This document shows positions 13,745 to 22,305 of a stretch of DNA of 30,077 bases, in pieces. Source of the DNA: JARRJY01 sp037388705. Its GTDB lineage: Bacteria; Pseudomonadota; Gammaproteobacteria; UBA6429; Thiohalophilaceae. The notes under the pieces were generated by a model. It was not told where the DNA came from. It did not search any database and worked only from the letters and a program-made list of their open reading frames with translations. A program made the translations under genes and the position numbers. The stretch lies in assembly GCA_037388705.1 (NCBI GenBank), contig JARRJY010000005.1, positions 1 to 30,077 of the forward strand, given 5' to 3'. Each line of letters begins with the position of its first letter. Positions within the stretch are counted from its first letter, which is position 1.

Positions 13745-16699
13745 TCAGTCATTATCCTGCCATGCCTGTCGACGGCATAATTTATCCATATCACAGAAAT
13801 TACAGGTTTTATTATCACCCCATGCCGGAAGTGGCTGCCCGTTTTGTATCATTTCAATAAGTTGTTGCAAACGTAAAGCAATGGCCTGCTTGAGCCTGTC
13901 CACTTCATCATCCTGCAAAGATACTTTTATCCTGATTTCTTCAGCCTTGTTGAGCTGCAAATAGGCGATTTCCTTAATCACTGCATTCCTGTCGGAGTTA
14001 AGCAGGGCATAAAAAGGCAGTTGCACATACTCGCCTTGTTTGACTTCATCTTGCTTCGGGATCTGTCCTGTTTTGTAGTCAATAATCGCAAGCTGGTCCT
14101 GGTGATTAATATCAATGCGATCCAGCTGGCCTTTCAGTAGAATATTGTCATCAGTTAGCTGGTCAGCAATTTGTTCTGTTCTTAATACCTGCCAGTCTTG
14201 CTGCCGGGTTATTTCCCAGTCTATATAATAAGGAATGATATTTAACCATTGCTGTAACCAGGCCTGGTATTCGAAGCCGGCCTCACTTTCTGTTTCAAAA
14301 ACTGCATGAGCTATGTCACTCATCATCGCGATCGCGCTGTCCCTGTGATCATTATCAATCTGTTGTTTGAATGGTCCGGGCAAGTCATCAATCGAGGTGT
14401 GGAAGGACTCCAGGCAACGATGTACACGTTTACCATATTCATCACGCGCCAGTGCTTCACTGACTTCTTCAGCAGGTTTTAGCTTCAGACCGTAACTGGC
14501 ATAAAACTGGTAAGGACAATTCATCAGTTTCTGGTAAGCCGTTGCAGAAAAACTGCCTGGCAGGTCGCTGGCAGTGACAGATGGCATAGCACGCCGGGTT
14601 AGCCCTGGTAATTGGTGTTCAGTATCTTCAATAACACTGTAGTGATGTTCTTCAACCATTTCAGTTAGTACCGGGCTTGTCAGAACTTCACTGTAAGTTT
14701 GCTGGTGAAAAGACTGCAGGGCATCAAGCCAGGGACTTGCTGTAACAGGTTCACCATTTTCCTCACCACGTAAGGTAATCAAAATACGTGGTGCTGATTC
14801 AAGTAATCGTCGAAAGTGATACAGTCTTTCACTGAGTATTTCCGCTACCGTTGCCAGCTTCAGTTCTTTTCTTACCGTGTCATTAAAAAAAGGTGACAGG
14901 CTTGCCTTGCCAGGCAAAAATTCCTGTTCCGCAGCAGCAATAATTAATGCGTCAAACTGTTGTAAGCGACTTTGTGATAAGCCCAGTAATTGCACGTTAC
15001 TGTTATGTTGAACCGGTTGAAAGTTAATACGTTCCAGGTGACGACCTATCCAGGTGCGGAACTCAAGCCAGTTCATGGAAAGATTAATGGTGTCACTGGC
15101 CCTTTCAAGTTCCTTGAGAGCCTGCAGGAAGCGTTGCCCGGCCATGTCTGTTTCAAAAGCAGTGTAGATGCCAAGCTGCTTTATAGATTCAATAAATTGT
15201 TGTAACAAACGTGAAGCGGTTTGTTTTTGCCGGTTATTCAGGACTGCCCGCAAAGGTTGTGCTGCAGCCTCAAGCTGTTGCAGAATATTTTCCAGGAGTG
15301 TGTAGGTATCCGTTGACCAGTTGGCCAGGCGATCACGACGTGCCTGCAGCGCATTTTGGTAACGTTCAACAGAACGGCTGATATTCTCATGACGAATAAT
15401 ATCCTGTTCAAAGCGGTATATAACTTTGTTAAATGCATCCTGGTCTATTTCAGGAAACAGGAAAGGTGATTTAAGCAGGTCGAGTAAAGCCAGGTAGTCA
15501 AAGTCTTCTTCGATACATTCAAACCAACGTTCAATAGTAGCGGCTGCGCTGGTCGTTGACAGCGCCCAGCCCGAGGCATCCTGTATTTCTATCTTGCTAC
15601 GTTCCAGCAAGGCACGTACACGTCTTGCAAGGCGTCGATTTTCAGTGACAACACCAATACGTAGAAATTGATTACCTTTACTTAACCAGCGCCGGATCTG
15701 TAATTCAATCGCATGTGCTTCATGTTCCGTATTAGATGCGGTATATACGGCAACATGATTTTTTACCGGGCTATTGTCTGTATGTTGGCGAAAAGCATTG
15801 GCACGTTGTTGTAACGGAGCTTTGTGTATATCAAACACGCTATCAATAAATTGTGAGTAAGGTGATTTCGCCGTATCAACACCAGGAACTGACAGTTGTC
15901 GGGAGATCGTGGTTAACGGTGTATCGGGATGATAGTTTTTTTCCGCGGGCTTGCTGTTTCCGTGCAGTATGAGTCGTAACTGGTCTTTATTGATCAGGGT
16001 TTGTATCCAGTTGATTTCGGCAGGGTTGAATTGTTCAAAGCCTGCCAGGTAGAAGCATTGATTTGAATCAGAAATCTCAAGGCTATTAGCCAGGCCATAT
16101 AAATAGGCGCTATCTGTATCACTGAAACCCTCTGCCTGTAGTTGCGTATGCCAAGCTTGCCACAAGGTATGAATGAGTCGGGCTTCCTGGCTTAATGCGT
16201 TAAAACTACGTGACGATTCACCATAAGCTTTTTGTAGTTGTGAAATAAAATCATCGGGTGAGTCAGGTAGTTGTACATGTTTTAAAGTCAGTTCACTAAA
16301 CAGGTTTAACAGGTTTTCAGCCATTACCCAGGGACTGGTCGAGCCCAGCAAATCAGGATACTGGTTTAATGCTTCAATAAGGATGAGTTCCTGGCTTTGT
16401 GGATCACACAGGCGGATATCATTTTGCAGGTGTTGGTAAGCCCAGTCTTTTAATGTTCCTATGCGGATGCCTAGTAAGGCAGCAAAGTTATGTTTTCTAG
16501 CTTCTTGAAGTAACTGGTGCCTTAAGGCAGCGGCAGCAGATGATTCACCGATAATGATATGAACATTTGATAAATCAGGGAGAGATTCTTTTTGTTCGCA
16601 GATGATTAACTGGGCCAGGTATTTAAGAGGATCATCGTGATATCCAACCCAATGTATGGCATTGTCCTGCCTGTTACTAACCGCCTGTGCAGTATTCAC
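13745..16699 (-). CDS. AddB-like PD-(D/E)XK nuclease with Fe-S cluster motif
   Basis: A 984-residue partner of the AddA-like helicase. The N-terminal two thirds are a helicase-like domain in which the P-loop is missing (IIIGESSAAAALR at the expected place), as in proteobacterial AddB, where that half has no ATPase role. The C-terminal nuclease shows D860 (GQLDRID) and D874-Y-K876 (AIIDYKTGQ). Four cysteines, C728 (MNCPYQFY) and C966, C969, C975 (CNFCDMDKLC), match the AddB-type [4Fe-4S] staple that holds the nuclease fold. It begins 18 nt after fdxA on the same strand, so it is probably transcribed with it. It could be called RexB or a generic PD-(D/E)XK protein; the pairing with the AddA-like gene supports AddB. 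Confidence 0.88.
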   Translation of the reverse strand: MNTAQAVSNRQDNAIHWVGYHDDPLKYLAQLIICEQKESLPDLSNVHIIIGESSAAAALRHQLLQEARKHNFAALLGIRIGTLKDWAYQHLQNDIRLCDPQSQELILIEALNQYPDLLGSTSPWVMAENLLNLFSELTLKHVQLPDSPDDFISQLQKAYGESSRSFNALSQEARLIHTLWQAWHTQLQAEGFSDTDSAYLYGLANSLEISDSNQCFYLAGFEQFNPAEINWIQTLINKDQLRLILHGNSKPAEKNYHPDTPLTTISRQLSVPGVDTAKSPYSQFIDSVFDIHKAPLQQRANAFRQHTDNSPVKNHVAVYTASNTEHEAHAIELQIRRWLSKGNQFLRIGVVTENRRLARRVRALLERSKIEIQDASGWALSTTSAAATIERWFECIEEDFDYLALLDLLKSPFLFPEIDQDAFNKVIYRFEQDIIRHENISRSVERYQNALQARRDRLANWSTDTYTLLENILQQLEAAAQPLRAVLNNRQKQTASRLLQQFIESIKQLGIYTAFETDMAGQRFLQALKELERASDTINLSMNWLEFRTWIGRHLERINFQPVQHNSNVQLLGLSQSRLQQFDALIIAAAEQEFLPGKASLSPFFNDTVRKELKLATVAEILSERLYHFRRLLESAPRILITLRGEENGEPVTASPWLDALQSFHQQTYSEVLTSPVLTEMVEEHHYSVIEDTEHQLPGLTRRAMPSVTASDLPGSFSATAYQKLMNCPYQFYASYGLKLKPAEEVSEALARDEYGKRVHRCLESFHTSIDDLPGPFKQQIDNDHRDSAIAMMSDIAHAVFETESEAGFEYQAWLQQWLNIIPYYIDWEITRQQDWQVLRTEQIADQLTDDNILLKGQLDRIDINHQDQLAIIDYKTGQIPKQDEVKQGEYVQLPFYALLNSDRNAVIKEIAYLQLNKAEEIRIKVSLQDDEVDRLKQAIALRLQQLIEMIQNGQPLPAWGDNKTCNFCDMDKLCRRQAWQDND

Positions 16700-16717
16700 T
16701 GTAATATGAATTGATAA

Positions 16718-17041
16718 TTATTTTTCCAGGTACTGCAGTTTATTGGGTACACCATCCCATTCCTTAGCATCATCCGGTGCAGGTTTCATTTCGCTGATCA
16801 CTGGCCATTCTTTGGCCAGTTCGGCATTAAGCTCGGTAAAATTTTCCATCCCGGCGGGGACATCATCCTCGGCAAAAATAGCCTCGGCCGGGCATTCGGG
16901 TTCGCACAGTGTACAGTCAATGCACTCATCGGGATCAATAACCAGGAAATTGGGACCTTCGTGAAAACAGTCAACAGGACAAACTTCTACACAGTCCGTG
17001 TACTTGCAACGAATACAATTGTCGGTAACAACATAAGTCAT
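16718..17041 (-). CDS. fdxA: Seven-iron ferredoxin FdxA
   Basis: A 107-residue ferredoxin of the Azotobacter FdI type, carrying one [3Fe-4S] and one [4Fe-4S] cluster for low-potential electron transfer. Cysteines C9, C17, C21 and C40, C43, C46, C50 fit the seven-iron pattern; C12 and C25 are additional, as in FdI relatives. The C-terminal extension after residue 55 is typical of this family. It lies 56 nt downstream of mutS, a conserved neighbourhood in many gammaproteobacteria, and is followed closely by the AddB-like gene, itself an Fe-S protein. AGGGAG precedes the ATG. Confidence 0.96.
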   Translation of the reverse strand: MTYVVTDNCIRCKYTDCVEVCPVDCFHEGPNFLVIDPDECIDCTLCEPECPAEAIFAEDDVPAGMENFTELNAELAKEWPVISEMKPAPDDAKEWDGVPNKLQYLEK

Positions 17042-17097
17042 GACAGTCTCCCTGTGTTTTATTTATTTCTCTAGTGTAACAAAATCGTTTATTCGAC

Positions 17098-19665
17098 CTA
17101 AGTCTTATTTACCAGGTTTTTTAATTGGTAAATGATGTCCAGGGCATCTCGGGGCGAAAGCGTGTCCGGGTCCAGTGATTGAATTTTCTCCACTAAATGC
17201 TCAGTCAGCATGTTGTCTCGCTGTTCATGCCCGCCAACACTATCCTGGTGTGCCTGTATGTTAGCTGGTTCTTCAAGTTGCGCGAGTTTTTTATGCGCCT
17301 GCTGGATCACGTCCCGGGGTACCCCGGCAAGGGCAGCTACCTGTAGACCGTAACTCTTGCTGGCCGGACCCGGCTTTACACTATGCAGGAAAACAATATG
17401 TTCATTTTGTTCAATGGCATCGAGATGAACATTTTTACAATGCGCCAGATTGTCCGGTAGTTGCGTCAGTTCAAAGTAATGCGTGGCAAACAGGGTAAAG
17501 GCATTTACCTTACTGGCCAGTTGCTGTGCACAGGCCCAGGCCAGTGATAAACCATCAAATGTCGAGGTGCCACGGCCAATTTCATCCATCAGCACCAGGC
17601 TTTGATCCGTCGCGTTATGCAGGATATTGGCAGTCTCGGTCATTTCAACCATGAACGTGGAACGACCACTTGCCAGGTCATCAGATGCACCAATGCGCGT
17701 AAAGATACGATCAACGGGGCCAATAGCAGCGGATTCTGCCGGGACAAAGCTGCCAATATGTGCCATCAGGGTAATTAACGCGGTTTGTCGCATATAGGTC
17801 GATTTACCACCCATGTTGGGACCGGTAATGATCAGCATGCGTTGTTCATCGTCGAGCAAAATCTCGTTCGGAGTGAACGGCGCTTGTTGAACATGTTCAA
17901 TCACCGGGTGGCGTCCGCCTTTAATATCAAGACCCGGTCTATCAACCAGTGTCGGTGCCTTCAGGTTTAATGCCTGCGCGCGTTCAGCAAGATTATTAAT
18001 CGCATCCAGTTCCGCCAGGCCAGTGGCACATTCCTGCAAGGCAACCAGGCCCTCACCAAGTTTTGAAAGCAGATCATCATAAAGTGATTTTTCACGGGAC
18101 AAGGCACGCTCATTAGCACTTAATACCTTGTCTTCCAGTTCTTTAAGTTCGGGTGTAATAAAACGTTCACTGGCTTTCAGGGTCTGACGACGTTGATAGT
18201 TTTCCGGTACGTTATCCGATTGTGCCCGCGAGACTTCAATGTAATAACCATGAACACGGTTATACCCGACTTTAAGGGTGTTAATACCTGAACGTTCACG
18301 CTCATTGATTTCCATGTTGGTTAACACCTGGCCAACATTGTTTTGCAGGCTGCGCAATTCATCCAGTTCAGCATCATAACCTTCGGCAATAACGCCACCA
18401 TCACGAATCAACATAGGTGGCTGTTCGATAATAGCCTTGTTTAATAACTGGTGTACTTCCGGAAAAGTATTGATACGCTTTTGTAAATGAATAAACAGTT
18501 CACATCGTGATTGTTCAAGATGAGCCTGTATCTGGGGCAGATAACCCAGCGCGGTACGTAACTGGGTAAGGTCGCGTGGTTTTGCTGATTTTAAAGCAAT
18601 ACGTGTCAGTATTCGTTCAATATCACCAACCTGGCGTAACAGGTCAGCGAGATCATTGAAACGTTCATTAGCTAACTGGACACTGATCGCCTGTTGTCGC
18701 TGTTGCAGGCTTGTGCGATCACGCAAGGGACGATTAACCCAGCGGCGCAACAAGCGGCTGCCCATGGGAGTTGAGGTTCTATCAAGAATACTGGCCAGCG
18801 TATTATCGGGGTGACCGGATAAACTGTGTTCAAGTTCCAGGTTTCGACGTGTTGCAGCATCAAGAATAATACTGTCTTCGCGCTGTTCCAGGTGCAGGCT
18901 ATGAATGTGCGGTAACAACGAACGCTGGGTTTCACGCACGTAATGCAGTAAACAGCCGGCAGCACAAATGGCCTGCTCCAGGTCTTCGCAACCGAAACCA
19001 CTTAAGTCATTGGTGCCCAATTGTTCACAAAGAATACGTCGTGCATAGTCAACTTCAAACAACCAGGGCGCCAGGAATGATAACGAAGTGCGCACAGATG
19101 AAAGAAATTCAGTATCAATATTTTCCTGGATTAATAATTCAGCCGGGCGCAATCGTTCCAGTTCACTGAGTAACGCTTCAATGGTGTTAAGTTGTAAAAC
19201 ATGAAAGCGGCCACTGGTCATATCAAGTATGGCCAGGCCAAATATTTCATTATCCTGGTGAAGGGCTGCGATAAGGTTTTCCTGCCGTTCTTCCAGCAAA
19301 GCCTCATCAGTCACCGTGCCCGGTGTAACAATACGCACTACTTCACGTTCAACCGGACCTTTACTACTGGCGGGATCACCAATCTGCTCACAAATAGCGA
19401 CCGACATGCCCTGTTTTACCAGGCGCGCCAGGTAACTGTCGACGGCATGATAGGGAACACCTGCCATGGGAATGGGTTCACCGGCAGACTGGCCCCGCGC
19501 GGTCAGGGTGATGTCCAGCAATCGCGAAGCTTCGTGGGCATCATCAAAGAACAACTCGTAAAAATCACCCATCCGGTAGAATAACAACATGTGCGGGTAG
19601 TCTGCCTTGATGCGCAAATATTGTTGCATCATAGGTGTGTGTTTAGATGAAGCCGATTTTGTCAT
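17098..19665 (-). CDS. mutS: DNA mismatch repair protein MutS
   Basis: Recognises mismatches and small loops and, with MutL, starts strand-specific repair. At 855 residues it matches the E. coli protein (853). The mismatch-binding domain has the Phe-X-Glu motif at F35-Y-E37 (MGDFYELFFDDA). The ATPase domain has Walker A GPNMGGKST at 615-623 and Walker B MDEIGRGTSTFDG. Domains run in the usual order: mismatch-binding, connector, core/lever, clamp, ATPase, and a short C-terminal tetramerisation tail. It is divergent from the PilZ gene across 136 bp. Confidence 0.98.
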   Translation of the reverse strand: MTKSASSKHTPMMQQYLRIKADYPHMLLFYRMGDFYELFFDDAHEASRLLDITLTARGQSAGEPIPMAGVPYHAVDSYLARLVKQGMSVAICEQIGDPASSKGPVEREVVRIVTPGTVTDEALLEERQENLIAALHQDNEIFGLAILDMTSGRFHVLQLNTIEALLSELERLRPAELLIQENIDTEFLSSVRTSLSFLAPWLFEVDYARRILCEQLGTNDLSGFGCEDLEQAICAAGCLLHYVRETQRSLLPHIHSLHLEQREDSIILDAATRRNLELEHSLSGHPDNTLASILDRTSTPMGSRLLRRWVNRPLRDRTSLQQRQQAISVQLANERFNDLADLLRQVGDIERILTRIALKSAKPRDLTQLRTALGYLPQIQAHLEQSRCELFIHLQKRINTFPEVHQLLNKAIIEQPPMLIRDGGVIAEGYDAELDELRSLQNNVGQVLTNMEINERERSGINTLKVGYNRVHGYYIEVSRAQSDNVPENYQRRQTLKASERFITPELKELEDKVLSANERALSREKSLYDDLLSKLGEGLVALQECATGLAELDAINNLAERAQALNLKAPTLVDRPGLDIKGGRHPVIEHVQQAPFTPNEILLDDEQRMLIITGPNMGGKSTYMRQTALITLMAHIGSFVPAESAAIGPVDRIFTRIGASDDLASGRSTFMVEMTETANILHNATDQSLVLMDEIGRGTSTFDGLSLAWACAQQLASKVNAFTLFATHYFELTQLPDNLAHCKNVHLDAIEQNEHIVFLHSVKPGPASKSYGLQVAALAGVPRDVIQQAHKKLAQLEEPANIQAHQDSVGGHEQRDNMLTEHLVEKIQSLDPDTLSPRDALDIIYQLKNLVNKT

Positions 19666-19801
19666 GGTTATTAGTGTATCGAACCTTGCAATAACTGCCT
19701 ACTGAAATGCGCAGGGATTGGTTGCAACCTGGTCAAGGGTTGAATAAAGTAGAATCATTACAATAAAGACGACCATTCGGTTCGCGAAGCAGGGGGGAAG
19801 G

Positions 19802-20107
19802 ATGCCACGCGATTACGATGAAAAGCGCGACTTCATTCGTGTAGAAGTTGATACGGAAATTAAAATCAGGGTACCCGGGCTTGAAGAAGAAACAGGCCGG
19901 GTCAAAAACCTCAGTGGCAGGGGGATGATGTTTATTTCCGATAATGAACTGGAAAAAGAATCCATTATCGAGGTGCAAATCAATTCCGGTAGCGAAGAAA
20001 TTGATTCACCGCTACATGCCAACGTGCGGGTTGTTCGTGTTGCCAGGCAACGACGGGGAACAGGTTTCGAGGTTGGTGCAGTGATCCAGGAAATGCTGAA
20101 CGACTAA
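19802..20107 (+). CDS. Stand-alone PilZ-domain protein (probable c-di-GMP receptor)
   Basis: A 101-residue protein that is almost entirely a PilZ domain. Both halves of the cyclic-di-GMP site are present: R-x3-R at residues 9-13 (KRDFIR) and N-x-S-x2-G (NLSGRG). It therefore probably binds c-di-GMP and passes the signal to an unknown partner, such as a motility or polysaccharide system. A very strong purine-rich Shine-Dalgarno (AGGGGGGAAGG) abuts the ATG. It precedes pncC by 38 bp and may be co-transcribed with pncC and thpR, without an obvious functional link. Confidence 0.9.
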   Translation: MPRDYDEKRDFIRVEVDTEIKIRVPGLEEETGRVKNLSGRGMMFISDNELEKESIIEVQINSGSEEIDSPLHANVRVVRVARQRRGTGFEVGAVIQEMLND

Positions 20108-20145
20108 TCCTCCATTCATAAAGCGTACCTACAGTTGTACATCAG

Positions 20146-20685
20146 ATGACAATACCCACAGACATGCAGTTACTGGCACAGGCACAAGCGGTTGCCAGGG
20201 CATTCAAAGAACACAACAAATTCCTGGTAACAGCCGAATCATGTACCGGTGGCTGGATAGCCAAGTTGATGACGGACGTTGTCGGTAGTTCAGGCTGGTT
20301 TGAGCGTGGCTTTGTTACTTATACCAACCAGTCCAAGCAGGAAATACTAGCTGTTCCAGCTGAGGTTATTCATGAACAGGGTGCCGTGAGTGAGGCCACT
20401 GTCAGGAGCATGGCAGCCGGTGCCTTGCAAAACAGTCATGCCGACTACAGCGTGGCCGTATCTGGAGTTGCCGGTCCTGGTGGCGGCACCACTTATAAGC
20501 CAGTCGGTACGGTCTGGATTGCATGGGGACAGCGAACAGATAAAAGTACGGGTTTCGATGTTCGGAGTGAACATTGCCTGTTCGAAGGTGACCGGGATGA
20601 AATCCGTCGCCAGGCCGTCAGCCATGCCCTTGAGGGAGTACTGAAAGCGATCAATGAACCAGCAGCAGGACAGGCAACCAACTAA
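20146..20685 (+). CDS. pncC: Nicotinamide-nucleotide amidohydrolase PncC (CinA C-terminal domain)
   Basis: Deamidates nicotinamide mononucleotide to nicotinic acid mononucleotide in NAD salvage. The 179-residue protein is a stand-alone CinA C-terminal domain with the signature TAESCTGGWIAKLMTDVVGSSGWF and AVSGVAGPGGGT-like glycine loop. Related genes sit immediately upstream of recA in many gammaproteobacteria; here thpR and a WYL gene intervene. Its 3' end overlaps thpR by 32 nt. Confidence 0.95.
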   Translation: MTIPTDMQLLAQAQAVARAFKEHNKFLVTAESCTGGWIAKLMTDVVGSSGWFERGFVTYTNQSKQEILAVPAEVIHEQGAVSEATVRSMAAGALQNSHADYSVAVSGVAGPGGGTTYKPVGTVWIAWGQRTDKSTGFDVRSEHCLFEGDRDEIRRQAVSHALEGVLKAINEPAAGQATN

Positions 20686-21196
20686 ACGGTTATTTTTTGC
20701 CTTGTGGCCGGGGCAACATGCGCGCGATGCGATGTTCAAAACGGCAAAGGCGTTGACGAAACAAACGGCCGGCCGGCTGGTCAGTTTCGAAAATCTGCAT
20801 CTTACACTCGCCTTTGTCGGTTCGGTGACAGAACAACAACAGCAATGCATGGAACAGGCTGCCAGCCAGGTTACCGTTCAGCGATTCACGCTCGAGTTGT
20901 CACAACTGGGTTTCTGGCCAAAACCCAGGGTGGCCTGGATAGGAGCAACAGAGATGCCGGATGCCCTGTTGCAACTGGCCAGTAGTTTGAACGCTAACCT
21001 TTCAGCCTGTGGCTACGAGCCTGACAAACGACCTTTCCAGGCCCATATTACCTTGTTGCGCAAAGCCCAGCGTCATCCAAAAGACACACAAACCGGGGAA
21101 ATTCACTGGCCAGTGGACTGCTTTGTGCTGGTTGAGTCCATCACCCATGCCGAAGGGGTTGAGTACCGGGTAATTAAAGAGTGGCCGCTTAACTGA
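20654..21196 (+). CDS. thpR: RNA 2',3'-cyclic phosphodiesterase ThpR
   Basis: A 2H-phosphoesterase-family protein of 180 residues, formerly called 2'-5' RNA ligase (LigT). It opens RNA 2',3'-cyclic phosphates. The two catalytic HxTL motifs are H49-L-T-L (NLHLTLAFVG) and H131-I-T-L (QAHITLL). The start overlaps the end of pncC by 32 nt, indicating translational coupling. Its TGA stop (21194-21196) abuts the convergent stop of the WYL gene with no base between. Confidence 0.95.
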   Translation: MNQQQDRQPTKRLFFALWPGQHARDAMFKTAKALTKQTAGRLVSFENLHLTLAFVGSVTEQQQQCMEQAASQVTVQRFTLELSQLGFWPKPRVAWIGATEMPDALLQLASSLNANLSACGYEPDKRPFQAHITLLRKAQRHPKDTQTGEIHWPVDCFVLVESITHAEGVEYRVIKEWPLN

Positions 21197-22084
21197 CTAG
21201 AGGAAAGCCCAGCCTGCAAACGGTTCCACTTCATCGCGGTTGGTCACGATAAGCTGGTAGGCATTGGGATTCATGGAATGATCCGCGGTGGTATCGACTG
21301 ATAAGCGTTGCAACAGGTAACCAATCAGGGCGCGCCGCACTTCAATTTCAATGACATCATTCTCTGCTGAATAGTCTGTCATTAGTATCAACCGTTGTTC
21401 CTCGCTCAGGCCCGGGTGTGGGCTCAGTTTCAGACTGACCAGTTCCATCCAGTCGTCATCATACTGGGCACTGGATTCGGCATCTTCATTGAGCATTTTC
21501 GCATCCAGTACCCGCGATAACACGAAGTCGCGAAAATCATAGCTTTCTTCATTGTAGGCACGAAAATGCCAGCGGGTACCGGTATTGATCAGCGAATGCG
21601 GTTCGATAATACGGGCTTTGTTACTACCGCGGCCGGACAGGGAGCGATACACCACTGACAGCTTTCTCTGGTTGCGGATCGCGCGGATAATCTGTGCAAG
21701 TACTTGCTTACCCGGTAAACGGTTGGGTAAGGGCAGGCTATCGACCGTTACCCCGTAAATAGGCGCCTCGTCGGTGGAGGCTCCCGCGATGGGCAGGTTG
21801 GCCGCAATCATCGGCAATACCCGTGCAGGGTCCAGGTCGGCAAACATCTCGACAAAATTTTCGCTGGGCACAAAACCAAACACGTTGTGCCGGTAAATCA
21901 GGTTATCCGGGGCCAGTTCCCCGTACAGTTTGAGATCCTTGGTGGCAGCGGCATCTGACAGGCCAAAGGTTTTTGCCACATCACTGCGGCTCACCACGCC
22001 CGTGTAAAACGCCATAATTTCAATATATTCAAGACGTTGGCGTGTAGCCTGCTTGATATCACTGATTGATTTGAATGCTGCCAC
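21197..22084 (-). CDS. WYL-domain transcriptional regulator, BrxR/CapW-like
   Basis: A 295-residue protein with an N-terminal winged helix-turn-helix (about 15-75, VVSRSDVAKTFGLSDAAATKDLKLYGELAPDNLIY), a central WYL domain (about 130-210; TRWHFRAYNEESYDFRDFVLSRV) and a C-terminal WCX-like dimerisation segment. The APDNL-containing helix-turn-helix resembles BrxR and CapW, WYL repressors that control BREX and CBASS defence operons and respond to DNA damage or nucleic-acid ligands. No defence genes are adjacent here. It starts with GTG, with GGGGAG about 8 nt upstream, and its promoter (22116-22144) carries a repeat suggesting autoregulation. The family assignment of the WYL fold is firm; the BrxR/CapW link is inference. 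Confidence 0.88.
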   Translation of the reverse strand: MAAFKSISDIKQATRQRLEYIEIMAFYTGVVSRSDVAKTFGLSDAAATKDLKLYGELAPDNLIYRHNVFGFVPSENFVEMFADLDPARVLPMIAANLPIAGASTDEAPIYGVTVDSLPLPNRLPGKQVLAQIIRAIRNQRKLSVVYRSLSGRGSNKARIIEPHSLINTGTRWHFRAYNEESYDFRDFVLSRVLDAKMLNEDAESSAQYDDDWMELVSLKLSPHPGLSEEQRLILMTDYSAENDVIEIEVRRALIGYLLQRLSVDTTADHSMNPNAYQLIVTNRDEVEPFAGWAFL

Positions 22085-22115
22085 CTTATTGTGACTCCCC
22101 TGGAAAAGCCTGCAA

Positions 22116-22144
22116 ATTATACGTAATCACTATATTAGTCTCAA
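22116..22144 (-). promoter_or_regulatory. Near-consensus promoter of the WYL gene
   Basis: On the minus strand, TTGAGA (22144-22139), a 17-bp spacer and a perfect TATAAT (22121-22116) form one of the best promoters in the window. The start site would be near 22109, giving a 25-nt leader with a GGGGAG ribosome site. The -35 hexamer is exactly the spacer of the first TATTAG-N6-TAAAAT repeat. Confidence 0.78.
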
Positions 22145-22169
22145 TAAAATGTATTAGGTAGTATAAAAT
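22133..22169. promoter_or_regulatory. Tandem operator-like repeat TATTAG-N6-TAAAAT x2
   Basis: Two copies, 22133-22150 and 22152-22169, agree at all 12 fixed positions and lie 19 bp apart. They cover the -35 hexamer of the WYL promoter and extend towards the recA promoter (-35 at 22189). This suggests paired binding of a dimeric regulator, most simply the WYL protein itself. TTAG-N6 also recalls half of the LexA site known from Xanthomonas, so LexA is the alternative. Confidence 0.6.
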
Positions 22170-22188
22170 ACAAAGGTGGTAAAAAGTA

Positions 22189-22217
22189 TTGACATTAAAA
22201 AATATATCAACTACATT
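22189..22217 (+). promoter_or_regulatory. Putative promoter of recA
   Basis: A perfect TTGACA (22189-22194), 17-bp spacer and TACATT (22212-22217) are well placed, with a start site near 22224 and an 80-nt leader. No CTGT-N8-ACAG LexA box of the Escherichia type is visible around it. Confidence 0.7.
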
Positions 22218-22305
22218 TACTTCCATACTGCAATGACCCGGACACAAACGGGCTTGTTACCAGAATTCAAAAGAACGATGTCGCGAACATCAGGGGAGCA
22301 TAAAA

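Noticed and set aside
13414..13818. Minus-strand 134-residue frame across the AddB-AddA gap
   Set aside because: Low-quality composition, overlaps the end of the AddB-like gene in another frame, no ribosome site, and it lies over the candidate small RNA.
22085..22305. Escherichia-type LexA box upstream of recA
   Set aside because: No CTGT-N8-ACAG or CTG-N10-CAG match was found; only partial resemblance of the TTAG repeats to the Xanthomonas-type site.
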